A stretch of DNA of 64,000 bases from Paenibacillus sp. LHD-117 (GCF_030929555.1 NZ_JAVFVT010000028.1:36977-100976), one strand, 5' to 3'; counted from the first letter of the stretch, positions 8,009 through 16,137 are shown. Notes: generated by a model not told the origin, from the letters alone. Translations and numbers: made by a program.

Positions 8009-8566
8009 ATGAAGACCGTGCTCATAACCGGTTACCGCGCGCATGAGCTGAGTATTTTCAGCCAGAAGCACAAGGGCATTGCCTTCATACAGAAAGCGAT
8101 CGCGAACAAGCTCGTTCCGCTTCTCGAGGAAGGGCTGGAATGGGTCATTACGCCCGGCCAATACGGGGTGGACTTATGGGCCTGCGAAGCGGCGATCGCG
8201 CTGAAACGGCAATATCCCGGTCTGAAGGTGTCCATCCTGACGGCTTTCCAGAATCCCGAGGAGAACTGGAAGGAAGACAAACAAACGTATTACCGCGAGC
8301 TGCTGAAGGATGTGGATTATTACGCGGCCGTCTCCAAAGCGCCGTACGAGGGCCCGTGGCAGTTCAAGGCGAGGGACGAGCTGCTGCTTCGCAAGTCGGA
8401 CGGAATCATCCTCGTCTACGACGAGGACGCGGGCGAGGGGAGCCCCCGCTTCATGAAGGAGCGAGCGGTGAGGAAAATGCAGGAGGACGGTTATCGCTAT
8501 ATTTCCGTTACGTCCGAAGACATTCAGAGCATCGCGGACGAGGACGCTTACCGCGATATGGAATAG
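8009..8566 (+). CDS. ypsA: YpsA-like SLOG-family protein (DUF1273)
   Basis: A 185-residue protein starting MKTVLITGYRAHELSIF, the YpsA family with a Rossmann-like SLOG fold predicted to bind nucleotide-derived ligands. The glycine-rich 'ITPGQYGVDLWACEAAI' at about 50-66 and the C-terminal 'RKSDGIILVYDEDAGEGSP' are typical. It starts 3 bases after queF, so the two are cotranscribed. In Bacillus, YpsA affects cell division; a link to queuosine is not established. Length is normal. Confidence 0.9.
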   Translation: MKTVLITGYRAHELSIFSQKHKGIAFIQKAIANKLVPLLEEGLEWVITPGQYGVDLWACEAAIALKRQYPGLKVSILTAFQNPEENWKEDKQTYYRELLKDVDYYAAVSKAPYEGPWQFKARDELLLRKSDGIILVYDEDAGEGSPRFMKERAVRKMQEDGYRYISVTSEDIQSIADEDAYRDME

Positions 8567-8570
8567 ACGA

Positions 8571-8606
8571 AAGGACTTGCGCCGAGTGAGGTGCAGGTCC
8601 TTTTTT
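8571..8606 (+). terminator. Terminator after ypsA
   Basis: A 10-bp stem with one G-T pair (AAGGACTTGC with GCAGGTCCTT) and a T-run. It closes the queF-ypsA transcript. Confidence 0.85.
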
Positions 8607-8727
8607 GTTTTGGGCCGCCTATTTCGACCGATAACGAGGCATAAGGGACAAGTCAACAATCAACTCGCGTGATCGCCGCATAAGATATCCCATATATTTA
8701 ATCTCAATGAGAAAAGAGGTGGCGGGA

Positions 8728-9123
8728 ATGCCATTGATTTGGGTTTGTTCTGCTTGCGGAGTGCTGGGATCGATTCTTACGTTCGCTTTCGGAGGTTGGT
8801 CGGAGTCTTTAACGTTTCTTTTGGTTGCGATGGGGGCGGATTATGTGACAGGGGTGATCGCTTCCATTAAGGAGGGGAAAGGTCTGAGCAGTTCGATCGG
8901 CGCATGGGGACTAGCGCGCAAAGGATTGAGCATACTCGTTGTGTTGCTCGCCCACCGCATCGATATTTTGTTGGGAATCGAAGACATGACGATGGGAGCG
9001 GCCATCTATTTTTACATCGCCAACGAGCTGATATCCGTGACCGAGAATTATGGAAGGCTCGGTCTGCCGCTGCCCGAACGCATTCGCAAAATGATCGCGG
9101 TGCTGAAGGAGAAGGACAAGTAA
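8728..9123 (+). CDS. Phage-holin-family membrane protein
   Basis: A 131-residue protein of the holin family also found with toxin-secretion loci (Phage_holin_4). Hydrophobic segments lie near residues 3-20, 25-45 and 60-80, with 'ADYVTGVIASIKEGKGLSS' and 'GLARKGLSILVVLLAHRID', both typical. ATG 8728 is preferred over 8707 because AAGAGGTGG sits between them. No endolysin or phage genes flank it, so it is a domesticated chromosomal holin whose role here is unclear. Confidence 0.85.
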   Translation: MPLIWVCSACGVLGSILTFAFGGWSESLTFLLVAMGADYVTGVIASIKEGKGLSSSIGAWGLARKGLSILVVLLAHRIDILLGIEDMTMGAAIYFYIANELISVTENYGRLGLPLPERIRKMIAVLKEKDK

Positions 9124-9136
9124 CGGTTATTTCCGC

Positions 9137-9166
9137 TTGCATGGACGCGCGAATTCTGGCTATAAT
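9137..9166 (+). promoter_or_regulatory. Sigma-A-like promoter for the 9256 gene
   Basis: TTGCAT at 9137-9142 and TATAAT at 9161-9166 are separated by 18 bases. It sits about 90 bases before the start codon. Confidence 0.55.
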
Positions 9167-9255
9167 AAGAACAGATGTTCTCGTTTGTTCTCGTTTAATA
9201 ACTGACTGGCGCACAAGCGCCGGCCTATATACGCGTATGGCATGGAGGTGTGGCA

Positions 9256-9672
9256 ATGACCGCTAACAAGGAAGCCGTACGGACGGGAGGAGGCGGGCGC
9301 GCTTCGGTTCCGCCCGTTCAGACGGAAGAAGAGCTGGAGCTCGTGAAGCAATACGTGCTGCTTGGCATCGTCATGCGCATCTTGGATCACGATATCCGCG
9401 CGATCGGCGTGTCGGGCATGAAGCTTCCGCGCTTCTACGAGTCGGTGCTAAGGGCGGTCCAGGACCGCGTTCTGCTGGATCTCGCAGGGATGCGGAGGCA
9501 ATTCCGGGAGACGGGCATCAAGGTGTACGAGGAGAAGCGGGAGCCGGACGGCCTGCACGCGCAATACGTGTGCCGCGGATACCATCATCGGTTTTTTATG
9601 TTATGGGGTTTCGTTAAAGCGGAATCCGAACGGGTACTGAAGGGTTATATGGCCCGGCCCGAGTCGACATGA
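9256..9672 (+). CDS. Conserved hypothetical protein
   Basis: A 138-residue soluble protein. ATG 9256 follows GGAGGTG at the right distance; the earlier GTG overlaps that site. A disordered, glycine-rich N-terminus is followed by a helical core (ELELVKQYVLLGIVMRILDHDIRAI) and a basic 'YEEKREPDG' to 'YVCRGYHHRFFMLWG' region. No recognised family. A strong terminator follows directly, so it is a single-gene unit. Confidence 0.72.
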   Translation: MTANKEAVRTGGGGRASVPPVQTEEELELVKQYVLLGIVMRILDHDIRAIGVSGMKLPRFYESVLRAVQDRVLLDLAGMRRQFRETGIKVYEEKREPDGLHAQYVCRGYHHRFFMLWGFVKAESERVLKGYMARPEST

Positions 9673-9701
9673 AGGAGCCTTCGGGCTCCTTCGTTTTTTT
9701 T
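9671..9701 (+). terminator. Strong Rho-independent terminator
   Basis: A perfect 9-bp stem GAAGGAGCC/GGCTCCTTC with a TTCG tetraloop and eight Ts. It starts inside the stop codon of the preceding gene. Confidence 0.92.
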
Positions 9702-9707
9702 GGTCCG

Positions 9708-9965
9708 CTAAGCCGCGCTCCCGCGTTTCCTTCGGTCGCGCGCGATAAAGAGATCCGCCACGAATCCGAGCAGCGCCCAAGTGAGCACCGTGAGCGCGTA
9801 GAGCAGCAGGACGCTCACCTCATGGATGTCGACGAACATATCTGCGAACCAGGCGGGAATGCTTAACATAAAAAAGATCATATTATGCGGATCGTATCCT
9901 GTGTAGTTAAACGCGCAGATGGCAAGTGCGATGAGAGTGGCGATCATGGTAACCGTATATCGCAT
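9708..9965 (-). CDS. Small three-TM membrane protein
   Basis: An 85-residue hydrophobic protein. ATG 9965 is preceded by AAAGGAGCG, and the open frame further upstream lacks coding character. Membrane segments lie at about 4-20, 28-44 and 50-72, and the C-terminus is basic (ARDRRKRGSAA), suggesting it faces inside. It is convergent with the previous gene and divergent from the Dabb-domain gene. Family not recognised. Confidence 0.7.
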   Translation of the reverse strand: MRYTVTMIATLIALAICAFNYTGYDPHNMIFFMLSIPAWFADMFVDIHEVSVLLLYALTVLTWALLGFVADLFIARDRRKRGSAA

Positions 9966-10097
9966 AACGCGCTTTCGCTCCTTTGAACTAAAGATTGCCG
10001 TAATGTTATCCCATGGGTTATTATGTGACAAAAGGACGAATCTCATGCCGCATGGAACCATAAGGCGGCAAACCGTAGAATGGGGAGGACTTTGTAC

Positions 10098-10394
10098 ATG
10101 ATTACGCACATCGTATGTTTTAAGCTGAAGGACGGCAGCGCGGAGAGCGTGGCGCGCACGGCGGCGGTGCTTCGGGATATGGAAGGCAAGATCGAGGAGT
10201 TGAAATACATAGAGGTAGGAACGGACGTGCTCCATTCCGAGCGCTCTTACGATATCGCTTTGATCACGAAATTCGAATCGATGGCCGCACTGGAGGCTTA
10301 CCAAGTGCATCCCGTTCATAAGAAAGTCATCGAACATATGTCGCAGGTCCGCGAAGCGTCGGTCAGCGTCGATTACGAAAGCCCGAGGGAATAA
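10098..10394 (+). CDS. Dabb-family (stress-responsive alpha/beta barrel) protein
   Basis: A 98-residue protein with the Dabb fold: start MITHIVCFKLKDG, then 'YDIALITKFESMAALEAYQVHPVHKKVIEHM'. These are small dimeric ferredoxin-like barrels linked to stress or polyketide-type chemistry; the ligand is unknown. ATG 10098 is used, with GGGGAGGAC upstream. It probably leads a short operon with the 37-residue membrane protein and the HepT-like gene that follow. Confidence 0.85.
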   Translation: MITHIVCFKLKDGSAESVARTAAVLRDMEGKIEELKYIEVGTDVLHSERSYDIALITKFESMAALEAYQVHPVHKKVIEHMSQVREASVSVDYESPRE

Positions 10395-10397
10395 CGA

Positions 10398-10511
10398 ATG
10401 TCGGATATGAGAGATGTATACGAAATTTTTACGTACTTGCTTGTCATTATTTTGAGCAGCATCATCATGGTGGTCTGGTTGAAGCGCAAGGCGAGACGAA
10501 ACAAGAAGTAA
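10398..10511 (+). CDS. 37-residue single-TM microprotein
   Basis: A short ORF (ATG 10398 to TAA 10511) with GAGGGA 7 bases upstream and 3 bases after the Dabb-gene stop. It encodes an acidic N-terminus (MSDMRDVYE), one membrane helix (FTYLLVIILSSIIMVVW) and a basic tail (KRKARRNKK), a clean N-out/C-in single-pass design. It is too short for usual gene callers. The tight spacing and charge distribution argue it is real. Function unknown. Confidence 0.6.
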   Translation: MSDMRDVYEIFTYLLVIILSSIIMVVWLKRKARRNKK

Positions 10512-10530
10512 TCCGAAAGCAGGGAATGAC

Positions 10531-10953
10531 ATGTATTATGTGAACCGGGAACAGATCGCCGTCAGGCTGGAGGCGATTCCGGCGCTGGCGGACGCGCTTC
10601 ACGCGCTCGCATCGGAATGGAGCGGCAACTTGCTCCAGGGCCTCGCGCAGGAGCGGTCGCTTCACCTGGCTATCGAGATTGTGACGGATGTCGGCAGTTA
10701 TCTGATCGACGGGTTCCTGATGAGGGACGCGAGCAGCTATGAGGATATTATCGAAATTACGGGAGCGGAAGGCGTCTTTCCGGCCGAAATGACGGCGACG
10801 CTTACGGAGCTGGCGAAGCTGCGCCGTCCGCTTGTGCAGGAATATTACGGCTGGCCGAGAGCGGAACTCCATCCGTTCACAGCCAAGCTCGCCGAGCTGC
10901 TGCCGGCGTTCAAGACGGCAGTCGAAGCTTATTTGGCGAAAGAATTGCAATAA
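10531..10953 (+). CDS. HepT-like DUF86 protein (YutE family)
   Basis: A 140-residue helical protein of the DUF86/HepT-like family. 'AQERSLHLAIEIVTDVGSYLIDGF' around residues 39-62 corresponds to the HepT RNase/AMPylation region (R...H). No MntA-type nucleotidyltransferase partner is adjacent, so it is an orphan like Bacillus YutE rather than a clear toxin-antitoxin pair. It lies 20 bases after the microprotein and 36 bases before the next regulator, probably cotranscribed. Confidence 0.8.
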   Translation: MYYVNREQIAVRLEAIPALADALHALASEWSGNLLQGLAQERSLHLAIEIVTDVGSYLIDGFLMRDASSYEDIIEITGAEGVFPAEMTATLTELAKLRRPLVQEYYGWPRAELHPFTAKLAELLPAFKTAVEAYLAKELQ

Positions 10954-10988
10954 CGGTCGGCAGCGGCATGAGGAAAGGAGGGGCGACA

Positions 10989-11690
10989 ATGGCTAGAGAC
11001 GGCATGAGCGAGGATCAAAGCTTCGGAACATCAGGGACGGGAGCAGCGGGCTCCGGCGCGACGCGCGGGCGTCTGCTTCATCTGCTCCGCACGCGCGGGC
11101 GCATGAACGCAGCAATGTTAGCTGCCGAGCTTGGTTTGACGGAGATGGCCATTCGCAGGCACATGCACGAGATGGAACGCCAAGGGAGCGTCAGCATCGT
11201 TCCCCTCCGCCAGCCGAAAGGCAGGCCGCTGCATGTGTTCGAGCTGACGGAAGCGGCCGATCGCCATTTCCCCAAGAACTATCACAATCTCACGATCGAT
11301 CTGCTGGCCGAGCTGGAGGACGATCCCGACACTTCGCCTCTGATCGACCGGATGTTCGAGGGCAGGAAACGGAAGCTTCAGGAGCGGTACGCGCCCCGGA
11401 TGGCGGGCAAGACGCTGGAGGAACGCGTTCGCGAGTTGACGGACATCCAGAATGGCAGCGGGTACATGGCGGAGATGGAGCGCGAGGATGATGATGGTTT
11501 CATGCTGCACGAGTACAACTGCCCCATCACGGATGTCGCCGGCAAGTACGGTCAGGCTTGCGACTGCGAGCTGTCGTTGTTCCGCTCGCTGCTGGAGGTT
11601 CAAGTAAACCGGACGGAATGCCTCGCCAAGGGCGGAAGCCGGTGCAGCTACGTCATAGGCGGCCGCGAGAGGCGGGAACCGACGGCCTAA
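10989..11690 (+). CDS. SufR-like winged-helix regulator with C-terminal Cys cluster
   Basis: A 233-residue regulator. A Gly/Ser-rich N-terminus of about 20 residues leads into a winged helix (LLHLLRTRGRMNAAMLAAELGLTEMAIRRHMHEMERQG split over about 24-62). The C-terminal domain has cysteines in NCPITD, ACDCELS, TECLAKG and SRCSYV, likely an Fe-S cluster site as in SufR-type repressors; the spacing is not identical to classical SufR. ATG 10989 follows AAAGGAGGGG. It may sense iron-sulfur status; its target operon is not visible here. Confidence 0.82.
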   Translation: MARDGMSEDQSFGTSGTGAAGSGATRGRLLHLLRTRGRMNAAMLAAELGLTEMAIRRHMHEMERQGSVSIVPLRQPKGRPLHVFELTEAADRHFPKNYHNLTIDLLAELEDDPDTSPLIDRMFEGRKRKLQERYAPRMAGKTLEERVRELTDIQNGSGYMAEMEREDDDGFMLHEYNCPITDVAGKYGQACDCELSLFRSLLEVQVNRTECLAKGGSRCSYVIGGRERREPTA

Positions 11691-11740
11691 CCGCTGCACA
11701 TCTTTATTACTATTCGAAAAGCATCACGATATTAGCATGC

Positions 11741-11772
11741 AATCACGGTCTGCCGAGGCCGTGATTTTTTTT
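11741..11772 (+). terminator. Terminator after the SufR-like gene
   Basis: The stem AATCACGGTC/GGCCGTGATT (one G-T pair) is followed by a run of eight Ts. Confidence 0.88.
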
Positions 11773-11912
11773 GTGCGCGCGGACCTGCTAACGGTGTGTC
11801 AAGACGAGCCCAGTCTGCTTATACTGTCATTACGCAAATGGGCATTCGCCCTATTTGGTCGAAATCAGACGCAGTGTTCAGAGCATCGCGCATTCGGGAG
11901 GAGAGGACGGTT

Positions 11913-12395
11913 ATGGCGATGGAATGGATTGCAACCGCTGCGGCGGCTGCTTTCGTCGTATGGGTGGCCGGCACGCTGCTGGCGGCTCGCATGTTGCTTG
12001 CCAGACTTGCAAGGATTCAGGCGGCGGCGGAATCGGTGCGCGCGGACGTGCACAGGCTGTCGGGGGAACTTAGCCAGGTGCTGCTGCCGACCGAACAAAC
12101 CGTCCGCTCGGTGCTGCAGAGCGTGGAATCGGCCGAACGGCTCTTCCAAGCGGCCGGGCAAGTCGGAGGCACGATCGAAAGCGCGACTTCCGCGGTGGAG
12201 CGCGTGGCGACGACGTTGTCCCGATCGGCGATCAGCCACGCCGAACGGATCGCCCATAAGCGCGAAGTCGATCAAGCGGTCCAGTGGGCGGAGCTGGGAT
12301 TAACGGCTTGGCAGCTTTGGCAATCGGGGCGCAACTCGCCGTCCGGCGAAGCCGTTCTCAAAACCTCTTCCCCGAATTCGAGCGCGTCTGAATGA
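11913..12395 (+). CDS. DUF948 membrane-anchored protein
   Basis: A 160-residue protein with one N-terminal membrane helix (about 4-26, ATAAAAAFVVWVAGTLLAARML) followed by a long amphipathic coiled region (ADVHRLSGELSQVLLPTEQTVRSVL), the usual architecture of DUF948. ATG 11913 follows GGGAGGAGAGG; upstream in-frame sequence is not coding-like. It is paired with the YtxH gene 50 bases downstream, a common pairing in Bacillales stress operons, where the two are thought to act at the membrane surface. Confidence 0.84.
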   Translation: MAMEWIATAAAAAFVVWVAGTLLAARMLLARLARIQAAAESVRADVHRLSGELSQVLLPTEQTVRSVLQSVESAERLFQAAGQVGGTIESATSAVERVATTLSRSAISHAERIAHKREVDQAVQWAELGLTAWQLWQSGRNSPSGEAVLKTSSPNSSASE

Positions 12396-12446
12396 CCGGA
12401 CTGAGACGAAGGGCACTCTATGTAGTACGAAAGGAGCGACGATCAC

Positions 12447-12998
12447 ATGTCAACACGTAAAGGAAGCAAAGGATTTTTGTTTGGCGCGTTAGCCGGAGGT
12501 GTGCTTGGGTCTATCGCGGCGCTGCTGTTCGCGCCGAAAGCAGGCAAGGAGCTTCGCCAGGACATTTCCGTTCAAGCCCAGAAGGTTGGCGACAAAACGG
12601 GCGAAATCGCGAAGGGCATCGGCAACGGAGCGATTCAGCTCGCCGACAAGACGAAACAAGCGGCAAGCAACGTCGCAAGCAATGTGAGGGGTTTCGGACG
12701 TTCGAGGGGCGCCGAGATCGCCACGATTTCCGGAATCACCGCAGAAGCGGCAGAGGAGCTTGCCACAGGCGTCATTGAACGGTCCGTCGAGGCGGCCGAC
12801 CAGCTTGCCGAAGCGACGGAAGAAGCGTACGAGAACGCGGCGGAAACCGCGGAGCTTGGCGTTGAATTCGCGGAAGAAGCGTTCGCGGATGCCGGGGAAA
12901 CGTTAGCCGAAGCGAGCGCGGCAGTACTGGAAAATGCGGAGCAAATAGGCGAGCAAGCAAGCGCCGAGGCGGATGCGGAGTCGGCAAAGGAGCTGTAA
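12447..12998 (+). CDS. YtxH domain-containing protein
   Basis: A 183-residue protein. The N-terminal YtxH motif (FLFGALAGGVLGSIAALLFAP-KAGKELRQD, residues 10-38) gives one membrane or membrane-associated helix. The rest is a long alanine/glutamate-rich coiled tail with repeating AAE/EEA units, which makes it longer and more acidic than Bacillus YtxH. RBS GAAAGGAGCG precedes ATG 12447. It is the likely second gene of a DUF948-ytxH unit; a general-stress role is known only by family association. Confidence 0.86.
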   Translation: MSTRKGSKGFLFGALAGGVLGSIAALLFAPKAGKELRQDISVQAQKVGDKTGEIAKGIGNGAIQLADKTKQAASNVASNVRGFGRSRGAEIATISGITAEAAEELATGVIERSVEAADQLAEATEEAYENAAETAELGVEFAEEAFADAGETLAEASAAVLENAEQIGEQASAEADAESAKEL

Positions 12999-13085
12999 GC
13001 CGTGAGTGAACCGCAAGGAGCCGGGCGACTATCCCAAGGATGGCGCTTTCGGCTCTTTGCCGTACGCGGGCGCGGGTAGCCGTTC

Positions 13086-13114
13086 TTGAACGTTGTCCTA
13101 TTATGCGTTAAGAT
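13086..13114 (+). promoter_or_regulatory. Candidate promoter for racE
   Basis: TTGAAC (13086-13091) and TAAGAT (13109-13114) are 17 bases apart. They lie in the 208-base spacer between the YtxH gene and racE, giving an mRNA leader of about 85 bases. Confidence 0.5.
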
Positions 13115-13206
13115 GTAGGTACGTTTTCGAATGGTCGGTCATATGCTATGTTGATTTTGACCAAACATCCTTATTCCATCATCCCAGTCCAGAAAGCGGT
13201 GTGTTT

Positions 13207-14016
13207 GTGCAGCAACCGATAGCGATACTAGATTCCGGCGTAGGCGGCCTTACCGTAGTAAAGGAAGTCATGCGCCAACTGCCGCGCGAGAAAATTATTT
13301 ATTTCGGCGATACGGCGAGAACGCCTTACGGACCGCGGTCCGCGGAAGAAGTGCAGGCGTTCACGAGGGAAATCGTTGATTACCTCATACAATTCCAGCC
13401 CAAAATGATCGTCATTGCCTGCAATACGGCTACCGCGGTCGCGTTGTCCGATATTCGCTCCCGCGTGGCCATTCCGGTCGTAGGCGTCATAAACCCCGGA
13501 GCAAGAGCGGCGATCGGCCGTACGACGACGGGCTGTATTGGCGTGATCGGCACCGTCGGCACTATCAAGAGCGGTGCTTACGAGAATGCTCTTCGGGAGC
13601 TGTCGCCCCATGTACAGGTCATCAGCGAGGCTTGTCCCAATTTCGTTCCGCTCGTGGAGAAAGGCAATTTCCGCTCCGACGAAACGTACGATGTCGTCCG
13701 CGCGTCGATAGCCCATCTGCGGCAACATCCGATGGATACCCTCATCCTCGGCTGCACGCATTATCCGTTCCTGACCGAGACGATCTCCGAGGTCATGGGC
13801 AGCGAGGTCGCGCTCATCAGCTCGGCGGACGAAACCGCGCGGGAGATCAGCACCATCCTGCACGACAAACGAAAGCTGGCGAAGAACGACCAAATCCCGG
13901 TCCACCAGTTTTTCTGCAGCGGCGATCCTTATATGTTCAAGCAGATTGCCCAGCAGTGGCTCGGCGAGCAGATCGACCTGACTCCGGTCGTGTGGCAAGT
14001 GCCGAATATAAGCTGA
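13207..14016 (+). CDS. racE: Glutamate racemase
   Basis: A 269-residue enzyme supplying D-glutamate for peptidoglycan. The catalytic cysteines are in ACNTATA (about 75) and GCTHYP (about 185). The N-terminus 'IAILDSGVGGLTVV' is the family signature, and 'GDTARTPYG' follows. GTG 13207 is preferred over GTG 13201 because it leaves room for the AGCGGTG site. The length is normal for Bacillales RacE. It is a single gene ended by a strong terminator. Confidence 0.96.
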   Translation: MQQPIAILDSGVGGLTVVKEVMRQLPREKIIYFGDTARTPYGPRSAEEVQAFTREIVDYLIQFQPKMIVIACNTATAVALSDIRSRVAIPVVGVINPGARAAIGRTTTGCIGVIGTVGTIKSGAYENALRELSPHVQVISEACPNFVPLVEKGNFRSDETYDVVRASIAHLRQHPMDTLILGCTHYPFLTETISEVMGSEVALISSADETAREISTILHDKRKLAKNDQIPVHQFFCSGDPYMFKQIAQQWLGEQIDLTPVVWQVPNIS

Positions 14017-14032
14017 CTGGGCCGACAGGGGC

Positions 14033-14086
14033 GGCTGTGCCGTACGCAGAAACGAAGTCTGCGCACGGGCAGCCGTTTTTGTTTTG
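14033..14086 (+). terminator. Terminator after racE
   Basis: A long stem CGGCTGTGCCGT-ACGCAGA with TCTGCGCACGGGCAGCCG, followed by TTTTTGTTTT. Confidence 0.9.
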
Positions 14087-14175
14087 GCGTTTTTCCGGGA
14101 CTGACAACGGCCGTCCTCCGCATACGATGAAGAGAAACGATTTTTTTTCATCTATCGCGCAAAGGAGTGCGGACA

Positions 14176-15072
14176 TTGAACGATAACGGCTTCGGAATAA
14201 ACGTCTATACTTACGAAATGATGATGGAGCAATGCCGTCAACTGGCGATCGCATATCCGTTCGTCGCGGCGGAGAGCATCGGCAGGAGCGTGATGGGCAA
14301 GCCGATCCTGGCGATGCGCTGCGGCTGCGGACCGAGGCAGATCCATCTGAACGCGTCGTTCCACGCGAACGAATGGATTACGTCGGCGCTGCTGATGCGA
14401 TTCATGACGGAGCTTTCGGATTGTTACGCGACGGGCAGGCCCATGGGAGAGAACGACGTCTCGCGGTTCTGCTTCGAAACGACCGTATGGGCCGTTCCGA
14501 TGGTCAATCCCGACGGCGTGGAGCTCGCGCAGCGCGGCGTCCTGCCGGATCATCCGCTGTATAGCCAGCTCATGTCCTGGAACGGCGGCTTGACCGACTT
14601 CAGAGGGTGGAAAGCGAACATCCGCGGCGTCGACCTGAACGATCAGTTTCCGGCCTACTGGGAAGAGGAATGCAAGCGCAGAGGCGCGCAAGGACCTTCG
14701 CCCCGCGACTATTCCGGCCCTTATCCGTTAAGCGAACCGGAGGCACAGGCGATGGCGAGGCTGACGGAAGCCGTCCCGTTCCATGCCGTCATCGCGCTTC
14801 ATACGCAAGGCAAGGAAATCTATTGGAACTACCGGGACTACGAGCCCCAGGAAGCGGAGGAACTGGCGCTTCGCCTGGAACGGGCAAGCGGCTACAAGTC
14901 GGTGAAGCTGAGCGGCAGCGATGCCGGCTATAAGGACTGGTTCATTTATCGCTACAGGAAGCCCGGCTTCACCGTCGAAGCGGGCTACGGCGAGAATCCG
15001 CTGCCCTACAACAGTCTGGATACCATTTATGCCGAGCTTCGGCCTCTTCTGCTGGAGTCGCTTCGGCTCTAA
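14176..15072 (+). CDS. M14-family zinc carboxypeptidase
   Basis: A 298-residue metallopeptidase. The zinc ligands HxxE are in FHANEW, the third His in IALHTQG, and the catalytic Glu in FTVEAGYGENP near the C-terminus. 'VPMVNPDGVELA' is the substrate-binding block. It resembles the gamma-D-glutamyl-meso-diaminopimelate peptidase branch, which trims murein peptides, but has no signal peptide or LysM domains, so it is probably a cytosolic recycling enzyme. TTG 14176 has AAAGGAG 8 bases ahead; GTG 14167 would overlap that site. Confidence 0.88.
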   Translation: MNDNGFGINVYTYEMMMEQCRQLAIAYPFVAAESIGRSVMGKPILAMRCGCGPRQIHLNASFHANEWITSALLMRFMTELSDCYATGRPMGENDVSRFCFETTVWAVPMVNPDGVELAQRGVLPDHPLYSQLMSWNGGLTDFRGWKANIRGVDLNDQFPAYWEEECKRRGAQGPSPRDYSGPYPLSEPEAQAMARLTEAVPFHAVIALHTQGKEIYWNYRDYEPQEAEELALRLERASGYKSVKLSGSDAGYKDWFIYRYRKPGFTVEAGYGENPLPYNSLDTIYAELRPLLLESLRL

Positions 15073-15185
15073 GCCGGGCGGCTCCGGCCTCCTGTCCTTG
15101 CTTACGCCGGCGCTTTCGGCATTCGCGCTTCCGCTGTGATATACTGGTATAAACGCAGCATCATAGACGGTTGGGAGGTACGGAC

Positions 15186-15419
15186 ATGCGTAAGCTGCTT
15201 TCGCTTAGACATTGGAAAACGACGTTCGGATTAATTTATAGACTGCTCATCGCCAAAGAAGTGGCCTTGATGGACAAGCTCCTGTTCCTCGTGCCGGTCA
15301 TCGTCTACTGGGTCATCCCGGACTTGCTGCCGTTCCTGCCGATCGACGATATCGCCTTCACGATGATTATCGCGGAATGGTTTGCTCATCGAATGGGCAG
15401 GAAGTATAATATATCTTGA
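15186..15419 (+). CDS. DUF1232 (YkvA-like) small membrane protein
   Basis: A 77-residue protein. The core 'LFLVPVIVYWVIPDLLPFLPIDDIAF' matches the DUF1232 pattern in which a helix runs into a P-D-x-x-P-x-x-x-x-D-D turn. The basic N-terminus (MRKLLSLRHWK) faces the cytosol. ATG 15186 follows GGGAGGT at ideal spacing. It lies between the M14 peptidase and the HesB-like gene; role unknown. Confidence 0.8.
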   Translation: MRKLLSLRHWKTTFGLIYRLLIAKEVALMDKLLFLVPVIVYWVIPDLLPFLPIDDIAFTMIIAEWFAHRMGRKYNIS

Positions 15420-15471
15420 CTATATTTGAACAATTTATCGAAGGACCAACGTTCATAGAAGGAGCTGTTGA

Positions 15472-15777
15472 ATGATGTACTGCAAAATTTCCCGCAACGC
15501 GGCCAAGATGATAAAGCTGGAGCTGGACAAGCCCGAGAACGAAGGCAAGCTGCTTCGCGTCTACGTGACGCACGCGCACGGCGACCACGCGCATTACGGC
15601 ATGGGAATCGACGAGCCGACGGATAACGACGTCGTCGTGTCTACGGACAAGGAGATCGACGTTATTCTGGAGAAGGATAATGCGTTCCTGGACGGCGTCC
15701 GCATCGACTACTTCTACGTGCCGGAAGAAGGATTCGCCATTACGAATCCGTCGATGGGCAATCACGGGGATCATTAA
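15472..15777 (+). CDS. HesB/IscA-fold protein lacking the cluster cysteines
   Basis: A 101-residue protein of the HesB/IscA-like fold (MMYCKISRNAAKMIKLEL at the start, 'VRIDYFYVPEEGFAITNPS' at the end). The three cysteines that bind Fe-S in IscA are absent: the first position lies in a His-rich HAHGDHAHYG and the C-terminal CxC region reads GNHGDH. RBS AGAAGGAGC precedes ATG 15472. Metal binding by the His/Asp groups is possible but inferred. It is the first gene of a pair with yuzB, 38 bases downstream. Confidence 0.8.
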   Translation: MMYCKISRNAAKMIKLELDKPENEGKLLRVYVTHAHGDHAHYGMGIDEPTDNDVVVSTDKEIDVILEKDNAFLDGVRIDYFYVPEEGFAITNPSMGNHGDH

Positions 15778-15815
15778 GCTTCGCCGGCGGCGCAAGCGGA
15801 TTGGAACGATGAAGA

Positions 15816-16043
15816 ATGGCTGCGAACGATATTAGAGTATGCGACAAGTGCAAGCACATGAGGATGAAGACGGCGGTAGCCAAGCTGGGAAAGCTGGCGC
15901 CGGATGCCGAAGTCCGCGTGGGCTGCAAGTCTTATTGCGGGCCTTGCGCCCGTTATGCATTCGTATTTATTAACGGTAGATACGTGAAAGGCGCTACGGA
16001 AGACGAAGCGATCGAGAAAGCGATGGTCTACTTGAAGAAGTAA
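15816..16043 (+). CDS. yuzB: YuzB-like DUF1450 protein
   Basis: A 75-residue soluble protein of the DUF1450/YuzB family with a likely metal or redox site: CDKCKHM near the N-terminus and GCKSYCGPC at about 36-44. It ends in 'GATEDEAIEKAMVYLKK'. It follows the HesB-like gene at short distance, hinting at a common redox or metal role. A terminator follows. Confidence 0.86.
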   Translation: MAANDIRVCDKCKHMRMKTAVAKLGKLAPDAEVRVGCKSYCGPCARYAFVFINGRYVKGATEDEAIEKAMVYLKK

Positions 16044-16072
16044 CGAGCGTAACATGTCATCCAGCGACGACG

Positions 16073-16137
16073 CAGCAACAAGAGACAGGGTACGCGACCG
16101 GCGAGCGGCCGGCGCGGCTGCTTTGTCTCTTTTGTTT
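16073..16137 (+). terminator. Terminator after yuzB
   Basis: AAGAGACA pairs with TGTCTCTT around an inner GC-rich hairpin (CCGG/CCGG), followed by TTTTGTTTT. Confidence 0.75.

Noticed and set aside
8728..9123. Prophage remnant
   Set aside because: The holin-like gene is isolated among chromosomal genes, with no endolysin, tail or integrase genes nearby.
9966..10532. Long minus-strand frame extending the small membrane protein
   Set aside because: It is antisense to the Dabb gene and the microprotein, while ATG 9965 has its own ribosome binding site.
10531..10953. HepT/MntA toxin-antitoxin system
   Set aside because: Only a HepT-like DUF86 protein is present. No nucleotidyltransferase partner is adjacent, so it is more likely a YutE-type housekeeping protein.
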